A stretch of DNA of 64,000 nucleotides from Nannocystis bainbridge (lineage in GTDB: Bacteria > Myxococcota_A > Polyangia > Nannocystales > Nannocystaceae): contig NZ_JAQNDL010000002.1 of NCBI RefSeq assembly GCF_028368995.1, forward strand, positions 124,001 to 188,000, in the 5' to 3' direction. The position numbers were made by a program, and so were the translations under genes. The notes beneath the pieces were generated by a model, which worked only from the letters and a program-made list of their open reading frames with translations, did not search any database and had not been told where the DNA came from. Position 1 is the first letter of the stretch. Each line of letters begins with the position of its first letter. Below are positions 25,452 through 35,981 of the stretch, one piece after another.

Positions 25452-26288
25452 TCAGCGGTCGCGGGTGAAGTGGACGCGGATGGCGGGCGAGCGGGCGCGG
25501 ACTGGCCGGCCGTCGCGGTCGAGCGCGGGGGTGAAGCGGGTCCGGCGGGCGCAGGCGAGGGCGGCGGCGCCGAAGCCGTCGCCGGGGTCGGCGACGAGCT
25601 CGGCCTTTTCGACGACGCCGCGCTCGTCGACGAGGACCCGGATGGTGGCGACCTGCTCGTCGAGCGCCAGGCCGTCGGCCTCGAGCGGCCACGGGCAGTT
25701 CCATTCGCTGCTGGCGAGCGCGACCGGGCGCGAGCGATCGGCGGCGGTCGGAGCGGCGGGCGGTGGCTTGATCGGCGCGGGCTGGGGCGGCGGGGCGGTC
25801 GGCTGCGAGCTGGCGTTCGGGACAGGTCGGGTGCCGGTGCCGGTCGAAGTGGTGGCGCCGCCGACGTACGCGCTGGCTCCGCCGACGATGACGACGTCGC
25901 CGGTCAGATCGAGGGCGCCCGGCGGCGCGGCGACGACCCGGCCGGCGCGTGCGGGCGCGGGACGGGCAGGTTTGGCGGGCGCGGGCACGGCGGCGGCGAC
26001 GGCCGGGGCGGGCTCGCTGGCGGCCGGCGGAGGTTCGGGCGCGGCTGGCTCAGGGGGCGGCGGGGGCGGCTCGGTGCGCTCGACGTCGGCGAGCTGCAGG
26101 CGGGTAAGCTCGTCGTGCACGCGCGCGGCCATGGTGGCGCTCCAGGTCTCGAGCGTGGGCTGGGCCCGCAAGATCATGACGGCGAGGCCGAGGTGCAGGA
26201 CGACGGCGACGATGATCGCGTGGTGCCGCCGCGAGGCCGGCGGGGCGGCGGCGGCGAACACCTGGGCGGCGATGCCGGGCCGGGTCAC
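25452..26288 (-). CDS. TonB-family energy transducer
   Basis: A 278-residue protein. An N-terminal TM helix (AIIVAVVLHLGLAVMIL) is followed by a periplasmic Pro/Ala linker and a C-terminal TonB domain (VATIRVLVDERGVVEKAELV...ALACARRTRFTPALDRDG). It couples the ExbB/ExbD proton channel to outer-membrane receptors. The GTG start at 26288 is the codon that places the TM helix correctly; the frame upstream is read-through of repeats. It follows exbD after 181 bp of tandem dyads, an unusual gap for a TonB operon. One unit is translated as TRPVPNASS in the linker. Confidence 0.85.
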   Translation of the reverse strand: MTRPGIAAQVFAAAAPPASRRHHAIIVAVVLHLGLAVMILRAQPTLETWSATMAARVHDELTRLQLADVERTEPPPPPPEPAAPEPPPAASEPAPAVAAAVPAPAKPARPAPARAGRVVAAPPGALDLTGDVVIVGGASAYVGGATTSTGTGTRPVPNASSQPTAPPPQPAPIKPPPAAPTAADRSRPVALASSEWNCPWPLEADGLALDEQVATIRVLVDERGVVEKAELVADPGDGFGAAALACARRTRFTPALDRDGRPVRARSPAIRVHFTRDR

Positions 26289-26300
26289 GCGCGGGCCTCC

Positions 26301-26452
26301 GGGCAGGATGTCCCGCGGGACAGGTGAGAGAGGCGCGGGGCCGGGGCGAGCGGGGTCGGGCAGGATGTCCCGTGAGGCAGGTCGAGACACCGGTGAGACA
26401 GGGGCGTGTTCGCGCAGGATGTCCCACGGGACATGTCTTCTTGGACGTGTGC
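26301..26452. repeat. Three tandem dyad units between exbD and tonB
   Basis: Units at 26303-26326, about 26361-26385 and 26413-26436 all begin GCAGGATGTCCC and continue with GGGACAGGT, GAGGCAGGT or GGGACATGT. They are spaced 58 and 52 bp apart, and the first contains the perfect palindrome TGTCCCGCGGGACA. The 181-bp gap carries nothing else. Confidence 0.8.
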
Positions 26453-26469
26453 GGAGGACGCCTGGCGAG

Positions 26470-26901
26470 TCACGGGGTCGCCTCCGGGGCTGGCGCGGGG
26501 GCCAGGGTGGCGAAGGCGACGCGGTAGACGCCGCCGCGCTGGAGGGCATCGATGGTGGCGATGACGCGGCGGTGGGCGACCTCGCCGTCGGCGTGGATGA
26601 CGGCGCGGACCTGGGGGCTGCGGGCGCGCACGGCGGCGGCGCGGCGGACGAGGTCGTCGTCGCCGGCGAGCGGCTCGCCGTCGACGAGGGTGGCACCGCG
26701 CTCGGGGACGATGACGCTCAGCACGACCTGGACCTCGCCGGCGGTGCTGGCCTCCGGCAGGTCCATCTCGACCGCGGGGGTGACGATGATCTTGGCGGTG
26801 ACGATGAAGATGATGAGCAGGACCAGGACGACGTCGACCATCGGCGTGACGTTGATGCCGACGATGAGGCCGCCCGGGTCGCCGCTGGAGTGACCGGCCA
26901 T
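26470..26901 (-). CDS. exbD: Biopolymer transport protein ExbD
   Basis: A 143-residue inner-membrane protein. The single TM helix contains the proton-conducting Asp (VTPMVDVVLVLLIIFIVT), followed by a periplasmic domain with the usual PEAST and GGVYRVAFATL-like parts. It forms the proton channel with ExbB, whose gene overlaps its start at 26901. Confidence 0.92.
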   Translation of the reverse strand: MAGHSSGDPGGLIVGINVTPMVDVVLVLLIIFIVTAKIIVTPAVEMDLPEASTAGEVQVVLSVIVPERGATLVDGEPLAGDDDLVRRAAAVRARSPQVRAVIHADGEVAHRRVIATIDALQRGGVYRVAFATLAPAPAPEATP

Positions 26902-27590
26902 CAGCGCGCCTCCGCCGGGCCTTCGGGACCTGGCTTTTCGGACATGTAGGCGAGGACGAGGTTGGTGAGCGCCTCGCTGCCCTGGCACAGCGAGGTGATC
27001 CGGCGCTGGAAGGCGTTGTAGGCGGCGACGGCGGGGAGGGCGACGAGGAGGCCGACGGCGGTGGCGACGAGGGCCTCGGCGATGCTCGACATGACGGCGT
27101 TGGAGGCGACCTGCGAGGCGGCGCCGGTGCCCCCGCCGTGGCCGGGCGCGGCGTGGCCGAGCTCCTCGAAGGCCGCGATGACGCCGATGACGGTGCCGAG
27201 CAGGCCGACGAAGGGGGCGTTGTTGCCGAGGGTGCCGAGGAATATAAGCCCGCGCTCGAGCTGGCCGCGCTCGAGCGCGAGGGCGCTCTGCATCGCGTAC
27301 TCGGCGGCCTTGGGGCCGCGGTCGGCGAGGCGCAGACCAGCAGCGGCGATCGCCGCGGCGACGCTGGGCGAGTCGGCGAGCAGCCGCAAGGCGCCGTCGC
27401 GGTCGCCGGCCTGCAAGAGGTTGCCGACGCGGCCGGCGAGCAGGCGCAGGTCGCCGCCGCGGGCGCGCAGGACCAACCAGCGCTCGACGGTGAGGGCGAC
27501 GCTGACGACCGAGAGCAGGCCGAGCAGCCACAGCACCCAGCCGGCGCCGGCGCGGAGGAAGAGCTGCTGGAGGGCGTCGATCGGGGTCAT
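26901..27590 (-). CDS. exbB: Biopolymer transport protein ExbB (MotA/TolQ family)
   Basis: A 229-residue inner-membrane protein. It has one N-terminal TM helix (WVLWLLGLLSVVSVALTV), a cytoplasmic loop, and the conserved LGTLGNNAPFVGLLGTVIGV and ALVATAVGLLVALPAVAAYN segments forming TM2 and TM3. It is a partner of ExbD. It overlaps exbD by one base and begins 4 bp after the upstream lipoprotein gene. Its end carries dyad half-sites (CGGACATG). Confidence 0.93.
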   Translation of the reverse strand: MTPIDALQQLFLRAGAGWVLWLLGLLSVVSVALTVERWLVLRARGGDLRLLAGRVGNLLQAGDRDGALRLLADSPSVAAAIAAAGLRLADRGPKAAEYAMQSALALERGQLERGLIFLGTLGNNAPFVGLLGTVIGVIAAFEELGHAAPGHGGGTGAASQVASNAVMSSIAEALVATAVGLLVALPAVAAYNAFQRRITSLCQGSEALTNLVLAYMSEKPGPEGPAEAR

Positions 27591-27594
27591 GGGG

Positions 27595-28323
27595 TCACTC
27601 CTCGGCGGTCCAGGCCAGCCGCGGCGGGACGGCGATCATGGCGAAGCGCACGGCCGCCAGGGCGTCGGCGGCGGGCGAGGCCGGGTCTTCGGCGGCGAGG
27701 GCGTTGAGGTCGTGCGGGCCGGGGCCGAGCGCCGCGAGCTCGTCGAACTCGACGCCGGCCCACCAGGCGGCGCCGTCGACGGTGACCTCGAGCGCGCCGC
27801 CAGGGTCGAGCTCGAACGGGCCGATCCGCAGGCCCTCGAGGGTGCGGCTGCCGCGGAGCACGGGGGCGACGTCGAGGTCGGCGGTGAACTCGAAGGACAT
27901 GTCCCCGGAGACAGCCGTGCCGGCGAACCGCGCCGCGCGCCCGCCGGGGGCGCCCTCCTGCGCGCGCGGCTTGGCCTGCGTCTTGAGCCAGGTGACGCCG
28001 TAGTCGAGCATGGCCGAGCGGACCTGGCCGGGCAGGACCTCGAGCTCGCCGAGCGGCTGCGGCTGGGGGTCGAGCAGGTCGACGGCGGCGACGGCGGCGA
28101 ACTCGGCGGCCGCGGTGGCGCACAGCTCGGAGGACGCGGCCGCGGTGGCGCACAGGTAGAGCGGGCCGAGGCCGAGCTCGGCGCGCGTGAGGGTGACGGT
28201 CCAGGCGCCCACGGTCAGCTCGGTCGCGGCCCCGCGCGCCCGCAGCGGGGCCCGAAAGGCCGGCTCGCCGGTGGCGCCGCAGGCGGCGCAGAGCAGCAGG
28301 AGGATGGCTGGTCGAAGGGACAT
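27595..28323 (-). CDS. Lipoprotein of the TonB locus, function unknown
   Basis: A 242-residue lipoprotein (lipobox CAAC, Cys15). The body looks like a beta-rich single domain (VGAWTVTLTRAELGLGPLYL, GDMSFEFTADLDVAPVLRG). It may be the partner of the TonB-dependent receptor encoded upstream, as in substrate-binding lipoproteins of metal or haem uptake loci, but no ligand motif is evident. It is 60 bp from the receptor gene and 4 bp from exbB. A dyad is embedded in its coding sequence (about 27893-27910, AVSGDMS). Confidence 0.7.
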   Translation of the reverse strand: MSLRPAILLLLCAACGATGEPAFRAPLRARGAATELTVGAWTVTLTRAELGLGPLYLCATAAASSELCATAAAEFAAVAAVDLLDPQPQPLGELEVLPGQVRSAMLDYGVTWLKTQAKPRAQEGAPGGRAARFAGTAVSGDMSFEFTADLDVAPVLRGSRTLEGLRIGPFELDPGGALEVTVDGAAWWAGVEFDELAALGPGPHDLNALAAEDPASPAADALAAVRFAMIAVPPRLAWTAEE

Positions 28324-28382
28324 GCGCGAAAGGACCGGTGACGAGGGACAGGTGTGAGAGGACAGGTCCGAAGAGGCAGGTG
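28318..28382. repeat. Dyad half-sites between receptor and lipoprotein genes
   Basis: GGGACATG, AAGGACC, GGGACAGG, AGGACAGGTCC and GAGGCAGGT follow each other in 65 bp, filling the gap between the receptor stop and the lipoprotein start. Confidence 0.7.
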
Positions 28383-28383
28383 G

Positions 28384-31002
28384 CTAGAAGTGGAGGGTGA
28401 GGGTGCCCATGACGCTGAGCGGGGGGCCGGCGGCGAAGTGGCGGGCAGGCAGGAGGGAGGGGATCGGGCGGGTGCCCCAGTCGGAGACGAAGTTGTACTC
28501 GGTGGCGGCCCAGCGGCGGGCGAGCAGGTTGAAGACCTCGACGCCGACTTCGACGACCCTCCAGCGGACGGCGGCGCTGGCGTCGAGGAGGTGGACGGGG
28601 TCGGCGAACTGTCCGTAAGGCAAGGGCCGCGGGGACAGGTAGGAGTAGCCGAGGCCGACGCGCAGGCCGAGCGGGTGGCCCCCGAGCTCCACGAGGTCCT
28701 TGTCGATGCCGATGTCGCCGCGCACGACCACCGGCGGGACGTAGGGCAGCAGCTGGCCGGGGACGTAAGGCGGCGAGGGGTTCTCGGCGGTGGCCGGCGG
28801 CGGGGCGCGCAGGACGGCGTGCACGTAGGTGACGCTGCCGGCGGCGACCAGCCATGGGAGAGGGCGGGCGATCAACTGGAGGGCGGCGCCGGCCCGGCGG
28901 GTGGGGCCGACTTTCTCGAGCCGGCCCTCCTCGGGATCGAAGGCGAGGTCCTGGGCGAGGAAGGTGGCGAAGCCGGCGGCGCTGAGCTGGAGGCGACCGC
29001 CGAGCGGGCTCATGCGCACGCCACCCTCGGTGCTGTGGACCTTGGCGAACGGGGCCCGCTCGCCCTCGTCGAGCTGGCGCGCCTGCGGCGAGCGGTAGCC
29101 CTGGCCGTAGGCGGCGAACAAGCTGACCCAAGGGACAGGCGCGACCTCGAGGCTGACGCGCGGGCCGGCGGCCACGCCGGTGGCGGTGCGGCGGTGACCG
29201 ACGAGGTGGCTCTCGATCTGGTAGGGGGCGATGAAGTTGCCGAGGCGATCGTCGATGTCGTAGTGGAGGACGTCGGCCCGGCCGCCGCCGCGCAGGCGCA
29301 CGCGCTTGCCGAAGCGGAGGTCGAGGTCGCCGTAGAGGCCGACGTCGCTGGCGAGCACGGTGGCGTCGACGCGGCGGTCCCAGGTCTCGTTCTGCGGGGC
29401 CTGCAGCAGGTTCTGGGCCTGCTGGATGTTGTGAATCCGGGCCGAGGCGCCGACCTCGAAGGCGGCGTGGAACCACGGGGCGGGGCGCCAGCCGGCTGTC
29501 CGATGGGACAGGCGCATGCCGCCGCCGAAGTCGCGGTTCTGCTGCTCGATGAGGTCGCCGCGGCCGACCCACATCGGCATGACGACGCCGCGCTGGGTGT
29601 AGCCGGTGAAGTTCTCGCGGCTGTGAAAGTCGACGAGGGCGGTCCACACGGCCATGCGCGTGACGGCCCCGCGCTCGCCGCGGCGCTCGAGCTCGAGCGA
29701 GAGGTGGCCGCGCGCGGCGGAGGCGGACTGACTGTTGGCGGAGGGGTCGCCGTAGCTGTCGTAAAAGCCGACGTCGCCGGCGGCGACGTCGTCGCGGCGG
29801 AGGACCCCGGCGAGGCCGGCCCGCGCGGCGTAGGCGGCGACGTGGACCTTGCCGCGCCAGCCACCGGCGGCCGAGAAGGCGAACTGGCCCATGGCCATGC
29901 CCGAGAGGCCGCCGCGGTTGATGCCGAAGCCGCGGGTGCGGCGGACGGCGGCGGCGGCGAAGGTCTCGTCCTCCTGACCCTTGGGGGCCCACAGCACGAG
30001 CTGGCGGAAGGTGGCGAAGGAGCCGCCGGTGCTGCGCAGCTGGACGCCGCGGCGGGGGACGGCGAGGTCGAAGTCGATGCTGCCGGCGACGGCGAAGTCG
30101 CCCTGCCGCGGGTCGTAGACGCCCTCGGTGACGCGGATCGATCGCACGGTCTCGGGCACGATCCAGTTGAGGTCGGCGTAGCCCTGGCCGTGCAGGTGCG
30201 AGACCTGGTTGAGCGGCAAGGCGCCGGCGGTGATCTCGATGTCCTGACCGTGCGCCGCGTTGAAGCCGCGCAGGGTGATCTCGTGGGCGACGGCCTCGCC
30301 CTCGGCGCGGGCGACGTAGACGCCAGGGGCGCTGCTCAGCATGTCGGCGGCGCTCTGCCGCGGCGGGGCGGCGAGGATGTCGCGCTCGACGACAAAGTCG
30401 CTGGCGGCCCGCGGCGGAGGCCGGCGGCTGCGAGCGGCGACGTCGAGGACGGGCTCGCTATCGCTGGGGGCGCCCGGCGGGGTGGTCGAAGGGGCAGGTG
30501 AGGTGGTCGAAGGGACAGGTTGCTTCGGGGTGGCCGAAGGGGCAGGTTGGCTGTCCGAAGAGGCAGGTTGCGCGGGGCTGTCCGAGGGGGCAGGTGATGG
30601 GTCCGAAGGAGCAGGTTGAGCGGGGCTGTCCGAAGGAGCAGGTTCGACGTCCGCGGGCTGGACCGGGGGGGCGAAGCTGAAGGGGACGCGGATCTTGACG
30701 GCCACCGGGAGGTCGCCGCGGCGCGCCGGCTCGAACCGCCACTGCTTGACGGCGGCCACGGCGGCGTCGTCGAAGGCGGCCCCGCCGCTCTTGAGCACCT
30801 CGGTGGCGCCGACCCGGCCGTCGGCCTCGACGGTGACGGCGAGCTCGACGGCGACGGTGTCGCTGCGCGCCTCGGCGAGCGGGTAGACGGCGTCGACGCG
30901 GTGCCGCGGGCTCGGCGGGACGACGGCAGGCGCGGCCCACCCCGGAGCGGCCCACAGGCACGCCGCGAGGCAGGCGCAGAGGGTGACGCGAGCGCGTGAC
31001 AC
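28384..31002 (-). CDS. TonB-dependent receptor with N-terminal TonB-C-like domain
   Basis: An 872-residue outer-membrane protein. Signal peptide (LAACLWAAPGWAA). Residues about 35-115 match a TonB C-terminal domain (VAVELAVTVEADGRVGATEV, KQWRFEPARRGDLP). A linker of seven PAPSDS-type units follows (about 118-175). The plug domain (SAADMLSSAPGVYV, HEITLRGFNAAHGQDIEI) and the beta-barrel complete it, ending in F (MGTLTLHF) as outer-membrane barrels do. The barrel resembles nickel/cobalt/haem-type or peptide receptors, but the ligand is not readable. The GTG start at 31002 is supported by the signal peptide. It heads the TonB locus. Confidence 0.85.
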   Translation of the reverse strand: MSRARVTLCACLAACLWAAPGWAAPAVVPPSPRHRVDAVYPLAEARSDTVAVELAVTVEADGRVGATEVLKSGGAAFDDAAVAAVKQWRFEPARRGDLPVAVKIRVPFSFAPPVQPADVEPAPSDSPAQPAPSDPSPAPSDSPAQPASSDSQPAPSATPKQPVPSTTSPAPSTTPPGAPSDSEPVLDVAARSRRPPPRAASDFVVERDILAAPPRQSAADMLSSAPGVYVARAEGEAVAHEITLRGFNAAHGQDIEITAGALPLNQVSHLHGQGYADLNWIVPETVRSIRVTEGVYDPRQGDFAVAGSIDFDLAVPRRGVQLRSTGGSFATFRQLVLWAPKGQEDETFAAAAVRRTRGFGINRGGLSGMAMGQFAFSAAGGWRGKVHVAAYAARAGLAGVLRRDDVAAGDVGFYDSYGDPSANSQSASAARGHLSLELERRGERGAVTRMAVWTALVDFHSRENFTGYTQRGVVMPMWVGRGDLIEQQNRDFGGGMRLSHRTAGWRPAPWFHAAFEVGASARIHNIQQAQNLLQAPQNETWDRRVDATVLASDVGLYGDLDLRFGKRVRLRGGGRADVLHYDIDDRLGNFIAPYQIESHLVGHRRTATGVAAGPRVSLEVAPVPWVSLFAAYGQGYRSPQARQLDEGERAPFAKVHSTEGGVRMSPLGGRLQLSAAGFATFLAQDLAFDPEEGRLEKVGPTRRAGAALQLIARPLPWLVAAGSVTYVHAVLRAPPPATAENPSPPYVPGQLLPYVPPVVVRGDIGIDKDLVELGGHPLGLRVGLGYSYLSPRPLPYGQFADPVHLLDASAAVRWRVVEVGVEVFNLLARRWAATEYNFVSDWGTRPIPSLLPARHFAAGPPLSVMGTLTLHF
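30484..30655. repeat. Seven tandem dyad units encoding the receptor linker
   Basis: GTCCGAAGGAGCAGGTT-type units are repeated about every 24 bp. On the coding strand they all read in one frame as PAPSDS, PAPSDP, PAPSDS, PASSDS, PAPSAT, PVPSTT and PAPSTT. This is the densest in-frame array in the window. Confidence 0.85.
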
Positions 31003-31221
31003 CGGGATCGAACGGTTAAGAGATCGAGGCCGAGGCCGTCAAGCGAGCGGGCCGCTCCCGCACTCGAGTCGCTGTTGTCAGCCGACTGCAATTGCAATGC
31101 GAGTGCATGTGCGGATTGTGCGCGAAGTGGCTTCGGGCGGCCCCAGGCGGCGCGCACGGGCGCCAGGGGACTTACGCGGCGAGACCGTGGGCGGCGAACG
31201 GGCCGTCCGGTCGGAGTTAGG

Positions 31222-32655
31222 TCACGGGTCCGGAGGCCGGTCGCCGCCAGCGACGTCGGGCGCGCCGGCGGTGGCGGGCCGCGCATCGCCGTCGATGTCG
31301 GTCTGCGGGTCGCCCGGCTGCCAGCGGGCGCGGCCGGCGAGCGCGCCGCCGTCGCCCGCGAGGTGGAGCAGGCCGGCGTCCCAGCCGGCGAAGATCGGCG
31401 AGACCTCGTTGGCCTGGATCAAGTGGGTGTTCTTGTCGGGGTTGGCGAACGGCCCGAGGGTCACGACCGAGTCGCGGATGTCGACGGCGCTGGGGACACA
31501 ATCGAAGGTGTCGACGAGGACGTGGCTGAGGAGGGCGGAGTTGCGGGCGACGAGGGTGGCGGTGCCGTCGAGGCAGGTGAAGAGGCCGAACATGTGCTGG
31601 GTGATGTCGCCGAGCGTGGTGTAGACGAGGTCGGCCGCGGCGGCGCTGCCGATCGCCAGCGCCGGGCCCATGTTGAGGTGGGCGACGAGGCTGTTCTCGA
31701 GCCGCAAGGTGCCGCCGTCCTCGACGAGCATGCCCTCGAGGTTGAGCCGGAGCTCGCTGCGGCGCAGCACGACGTCGCAGTCGGACACGGCGACGGCGCG
31801 GCCGGTGAAGCCGAGGATGGCGGAGTCGTCGAGCCAAAGATCGGCGGCGGCGCTGCAGCGGACGGCGGCGCTGCCCTGGCCGCCCTCGATCACGATCTGC
31901 GAGAGATAGAGCTCGCTGTCGATCGGCGGGCGAGCGAGGCCGAGGCGGATCACGGGGTCGGCGTCGACGGTGAACACGACGCCAGGCCCGCCGAGCACGG
32001 CGATCCGGCGCCCGCCTTCGCTCACCTCGATGCCGGCCTGGTAGAGGCCGGGGGCGAGGTGGAACACGAGGTGGGTGGTGTCGAAGAACTGGCCGTGCGC
32101 CTGGGCGACCGAGCAGCACGGCTGGGCGAACGAGCACGGCTGATCGCTGCAGGCGCTGCTCGGGTCGACGTAGGCGTGCGAGGTGGCTTCGTCCGGGAAG
32201 CAGAGGCCGTCGTCGAGCTCGCAGGCGGTCTCGGGGCATTCGGCGTGCTCGCGGCAGCCGCGGCAGACGTGGTCCACCGGGTCGCACACGCGGCCGCCGC
32301 AGGTGGCGCTGTCGATGCACTCGACGCACTGGCCGGCGTGACACTGCAGGCCGGGCTCGCAGTCGACGTCGCCCTGGCAGGGACAGATGTCGAGGGTGCA
32401 GGGCTCGAGGGTGGTGCTGGTGCCGGTCGGCGGCTCGGTGGCGACGCCGGTGGTGGTAGTGGTGGTGGTGTCGGTGTCGGCCTCGCCGGTGGTCGGCTCG
32501 ACGGCGGTGGTGCCGGGCTCGGTGGCGGTGGCCGGCGGCTCGGTGGTGTCGCCGCTGGTCGGCCCGGCGGTGCCCGGGTCGCTGCCGGTGGGGCTGAAGC
32601 AGGCGGTCAGGAGGAGGGCTGAACCGAAGGACAGGTAGGATGTCTTCACGGTCAT
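31222..32655 (-). CDS. Lipoprotein with Cys-rich and beta-helix regions
   Basis: A 477-residue lipoprotein (lipobox LLTAC, Cys19). A Thr/Gly/Glu linker (about 22-80) is followed by a Cys-rich region with EGF-like spacing (CQGDVDCEPGLQCHAGQC, CRGCREHAECPETAC). The rest has short repeated strands (LWLDDSAILGFTGRAV, LRRSELRLNLEGMLV, LRLENSLVAHLNMG) typical of a parallel beta-helix. It may be a surface carbohydrate-binding or adhesive protein. It is 219 bp upstream of the receptor gene on the same strand; that gap shows no gene. Confidence 0.78.
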   Translation of the reverse strand: MTVKTSYLSFGSALLLTACFSPTGSDPGTAGPTSGDTTEPPATATEPGTTAVEPTTGEADTDTTTTTTTGVATEPPTGTSTTLEPCTLDICPCQGDVDCEPGLQCHAGQCVECIDSATCGGRVCDPVDHVCRGCREHAECPETACELDDGLCFPDEATSHAYVDPSSACSDQPCSFAQPCCSVAQAHGQFFDTTHLVFHLAPGLYQAGIEVSEGGRRIAVLGGPGVVFTVDADPVIRLGLARPPIDSELYLSQIVIEGGQGSAAVRCSAAADLWLDDSAILGFTGRAVAVSDCDVVLRRSELRLNLEGMLVEDGGTLRLENSLVAHLNMGPALAIGSAAAADLVYTTLGDITQHMFGLFTCLDGTATLVARNSALLSHVLVDTFDCVPSAVDIRDSVVTLGPFANPDKNTHLIQANEVSPIFAGWDAGLLHLAGDGGALAGRARWQPGDPQTDIDGDARPATAGAPDVAGGDRPPDP

Positions 32656-32700
32656 GCTCTTGAGGACAGGGTCATCGGGTCATGGATCGAGGGACAGGCG
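32625..32700. repeat. Dyad cluster between kinase and lipoprotein genes
   Basis: GGACAGG, GATGTCTTC, GAGGACAGGG and GGGACAGG half-sites cluster around the lipoprotein start. The rest of the 160-bp gap shows nothing. Confidence 0.6.
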
Positions 32701-32815
32701 AGGCAAGCCGCGTCGACGGCACGGCGCCGGTCGCGGCAGCGCGAAGCGACGAAGGTGAGGCGTGGCCGAGCGCGAGCATGCCGGCATGCCTCGGCGTCAG
32801 CGCGAGAGGGCAAGC

Positions 32816-34519
<1,704 letters not shown>

Positions 34520-35090
34520 GCGTAGACTGGCTTACCTACACCAGCCGTGGCCGATCTGCACGCTAGAACGGAGTCCGCTTCTGGAGCGAGGCGCAGAACG
34601 GGCGCGCCGGCGTCAGCGGGCGGATCTGCGCTGAAACGGCGCCTGCGGGGGCGCTGCAGCGAATCGTCCGCGGCGCGGGACGAGCCGGCGTGCGGGCCTC
34701 GAGCGGCCGGTGGGTGTGCGGGATCCTCCTCCCGCGACGCGGTGCGAAGGCCGTCCAGGCGCGTGGCTGCAGGGCGCCAGCGACCGCCGCGCCGGCGTCA
34801 CGGGCCGCAGCGATCCGCGGGCGAAGCACGGGCGCGCCGAGCTCGAGGGCATGGCACAGGCCAGGCGCGAGCGGATCGGGCGGGTCGAGGTGATGTACAC
34901 TCCCGCCGGTTTCTCCCCGGATGCCGCTTCGCCCGCAACCCGCTCGCCGCCGTCGTCCACGGCCGCGGCGGCCCCCTTCGGCCCCGCTCGCAGCCCGGCG
35001 GCGCTCTCGTTGCCACGTGTCGTCCGGCTCGCGGCGGCGCGGCTGACCGGACCGTTCCGACATGTCCTTTCGGACACCTCCCCCCACGCC
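34520..35090. other. 571 bp divergent gap without a gene
   Basis: It carries one dyad, CCGACATGTCCTTTCGGACA (35057-35076), 15 bp before the downstream start, probably within the 5' leader. Frames through it have only shadow-type composition. Confidence 0.5.
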
Positions 35091-35981
35091 ATGAAGCACG
35101 CCACGCGTCCCTCCCGCGTCCTGTCCCTCGTCACCGCGCTGGCCCTGCTGGCGCCGCCGCCGGCGCTGGCGGCCCCGGCCCAGGACGCCAAGGCGCTGGC
35201 GGCCTTCGAGTCCGGGTTCAACGAGGGGCAGGCGAAGTTCGACCGCGGCGAGCATCTCGAGGCGGCGCGCACGTGGATCGCGGCCGCGGCCAACCTCAAG
35301 GAGACGAACGCCCACCGCGACAACCGCACGGCGGTCTACGAGTACGTGGTCGACGCGTTCACCCGCGGGCTGCAGGGCGAGACCCAGCCGGAGGCGCTGC
35401 GCGAGGCGGCCCAGGCGCTCGACGCCTACTGCGACGGCTTCACGCGCGCGTACGGGACCGAGACGCCGCTGAGCCCCAAGATCGTGGCGGCGCGCGACGA
35501 GTTCAAGCAGCGGCTCGCCAACGCCGAGGCCGCGGCGGCCGCTGCGGCGGCGCCGGTCGATCCGACGCCGGAGGGGCCCGAGGACCTGCCGCCGCCGCCG
35601 CCGCCGGACGAGACGCGGGGAGCGGGGAAGCCGTGGAAGGGCCTGGCGATCGGCGGCGGGGTGATGATCGGCCTCGGGGTCGGCGCGGCGGTGGTGGCCG
35701 GGTTCGGGGCGGCGCGCGGCAAGTCGCTGGCGAAGGAGGTCGACGATCCGGCCAACATGTGTGTGATCGCGATGCCGTCGCCGTCGTGCCAGGACCTGCT
35801 GGACCGCGGCAAGGCGGCCAACGCGATGGGCGTCGCCGGGGTGGTGCTGGCCCCGCTGCTGCTCGGCGCGGGCGTGGCCCTGCTGGCCGTCGGGCTGAAG
35901 CGCCGCTCGCGGGCGAACACCGCGTTCGCGCCGGCGCTCGCGCCGGGGTTCGCGGGGCTGAGCCTGCGCGGGTCGTTCTGA
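35091..35981 (+). CDS. Exported protein with helical repeats and two C-terminal TM segments
   Basis: A 296-residue protein with a signal peptide (LSLVTALALLAPPPALA). The next 130 residues are helical (FESGFNEGQAKFDRGEHLEAARTWIAA), as in TPR-like proteins. An Ala/Pro linker precedes two glycine-rich hydrophobic helices (WKGLAIGGGVMIGLGVGAAV and GVAGVVLAPLLLGAGVALL). This layout is common in myxobacterial envelope proteins of unknown role. The start at 35091 is fixed by the signal peptide. It stands alone. Confidence 0.72.
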   Translation: MKHATRPSRVLSLVTALALLAPPPALAAPAQDAKALAAFESGFNEGQAKFDRGEHLEAARTWIAAAANLKETNAHRDNRTAVYEYVVDAFTRGLQGETQPEALREAAQALDAYCDGFTRAYGTETPLSPKIVAARDEFKQRLANAEAAAAAAAAPVDPTPEGPEDLPPPPPPDETRGAGKPWKGLAIGGGVMIGLGVGAAVVAGFGAARGKSLAKEVDDPANMCVIAMPSPSCQDLLDRGKAANAMGVAGVVLAPLLLGAGVALLAVGLKRRSRANTAFAPALAPGFAGLSLRGSF

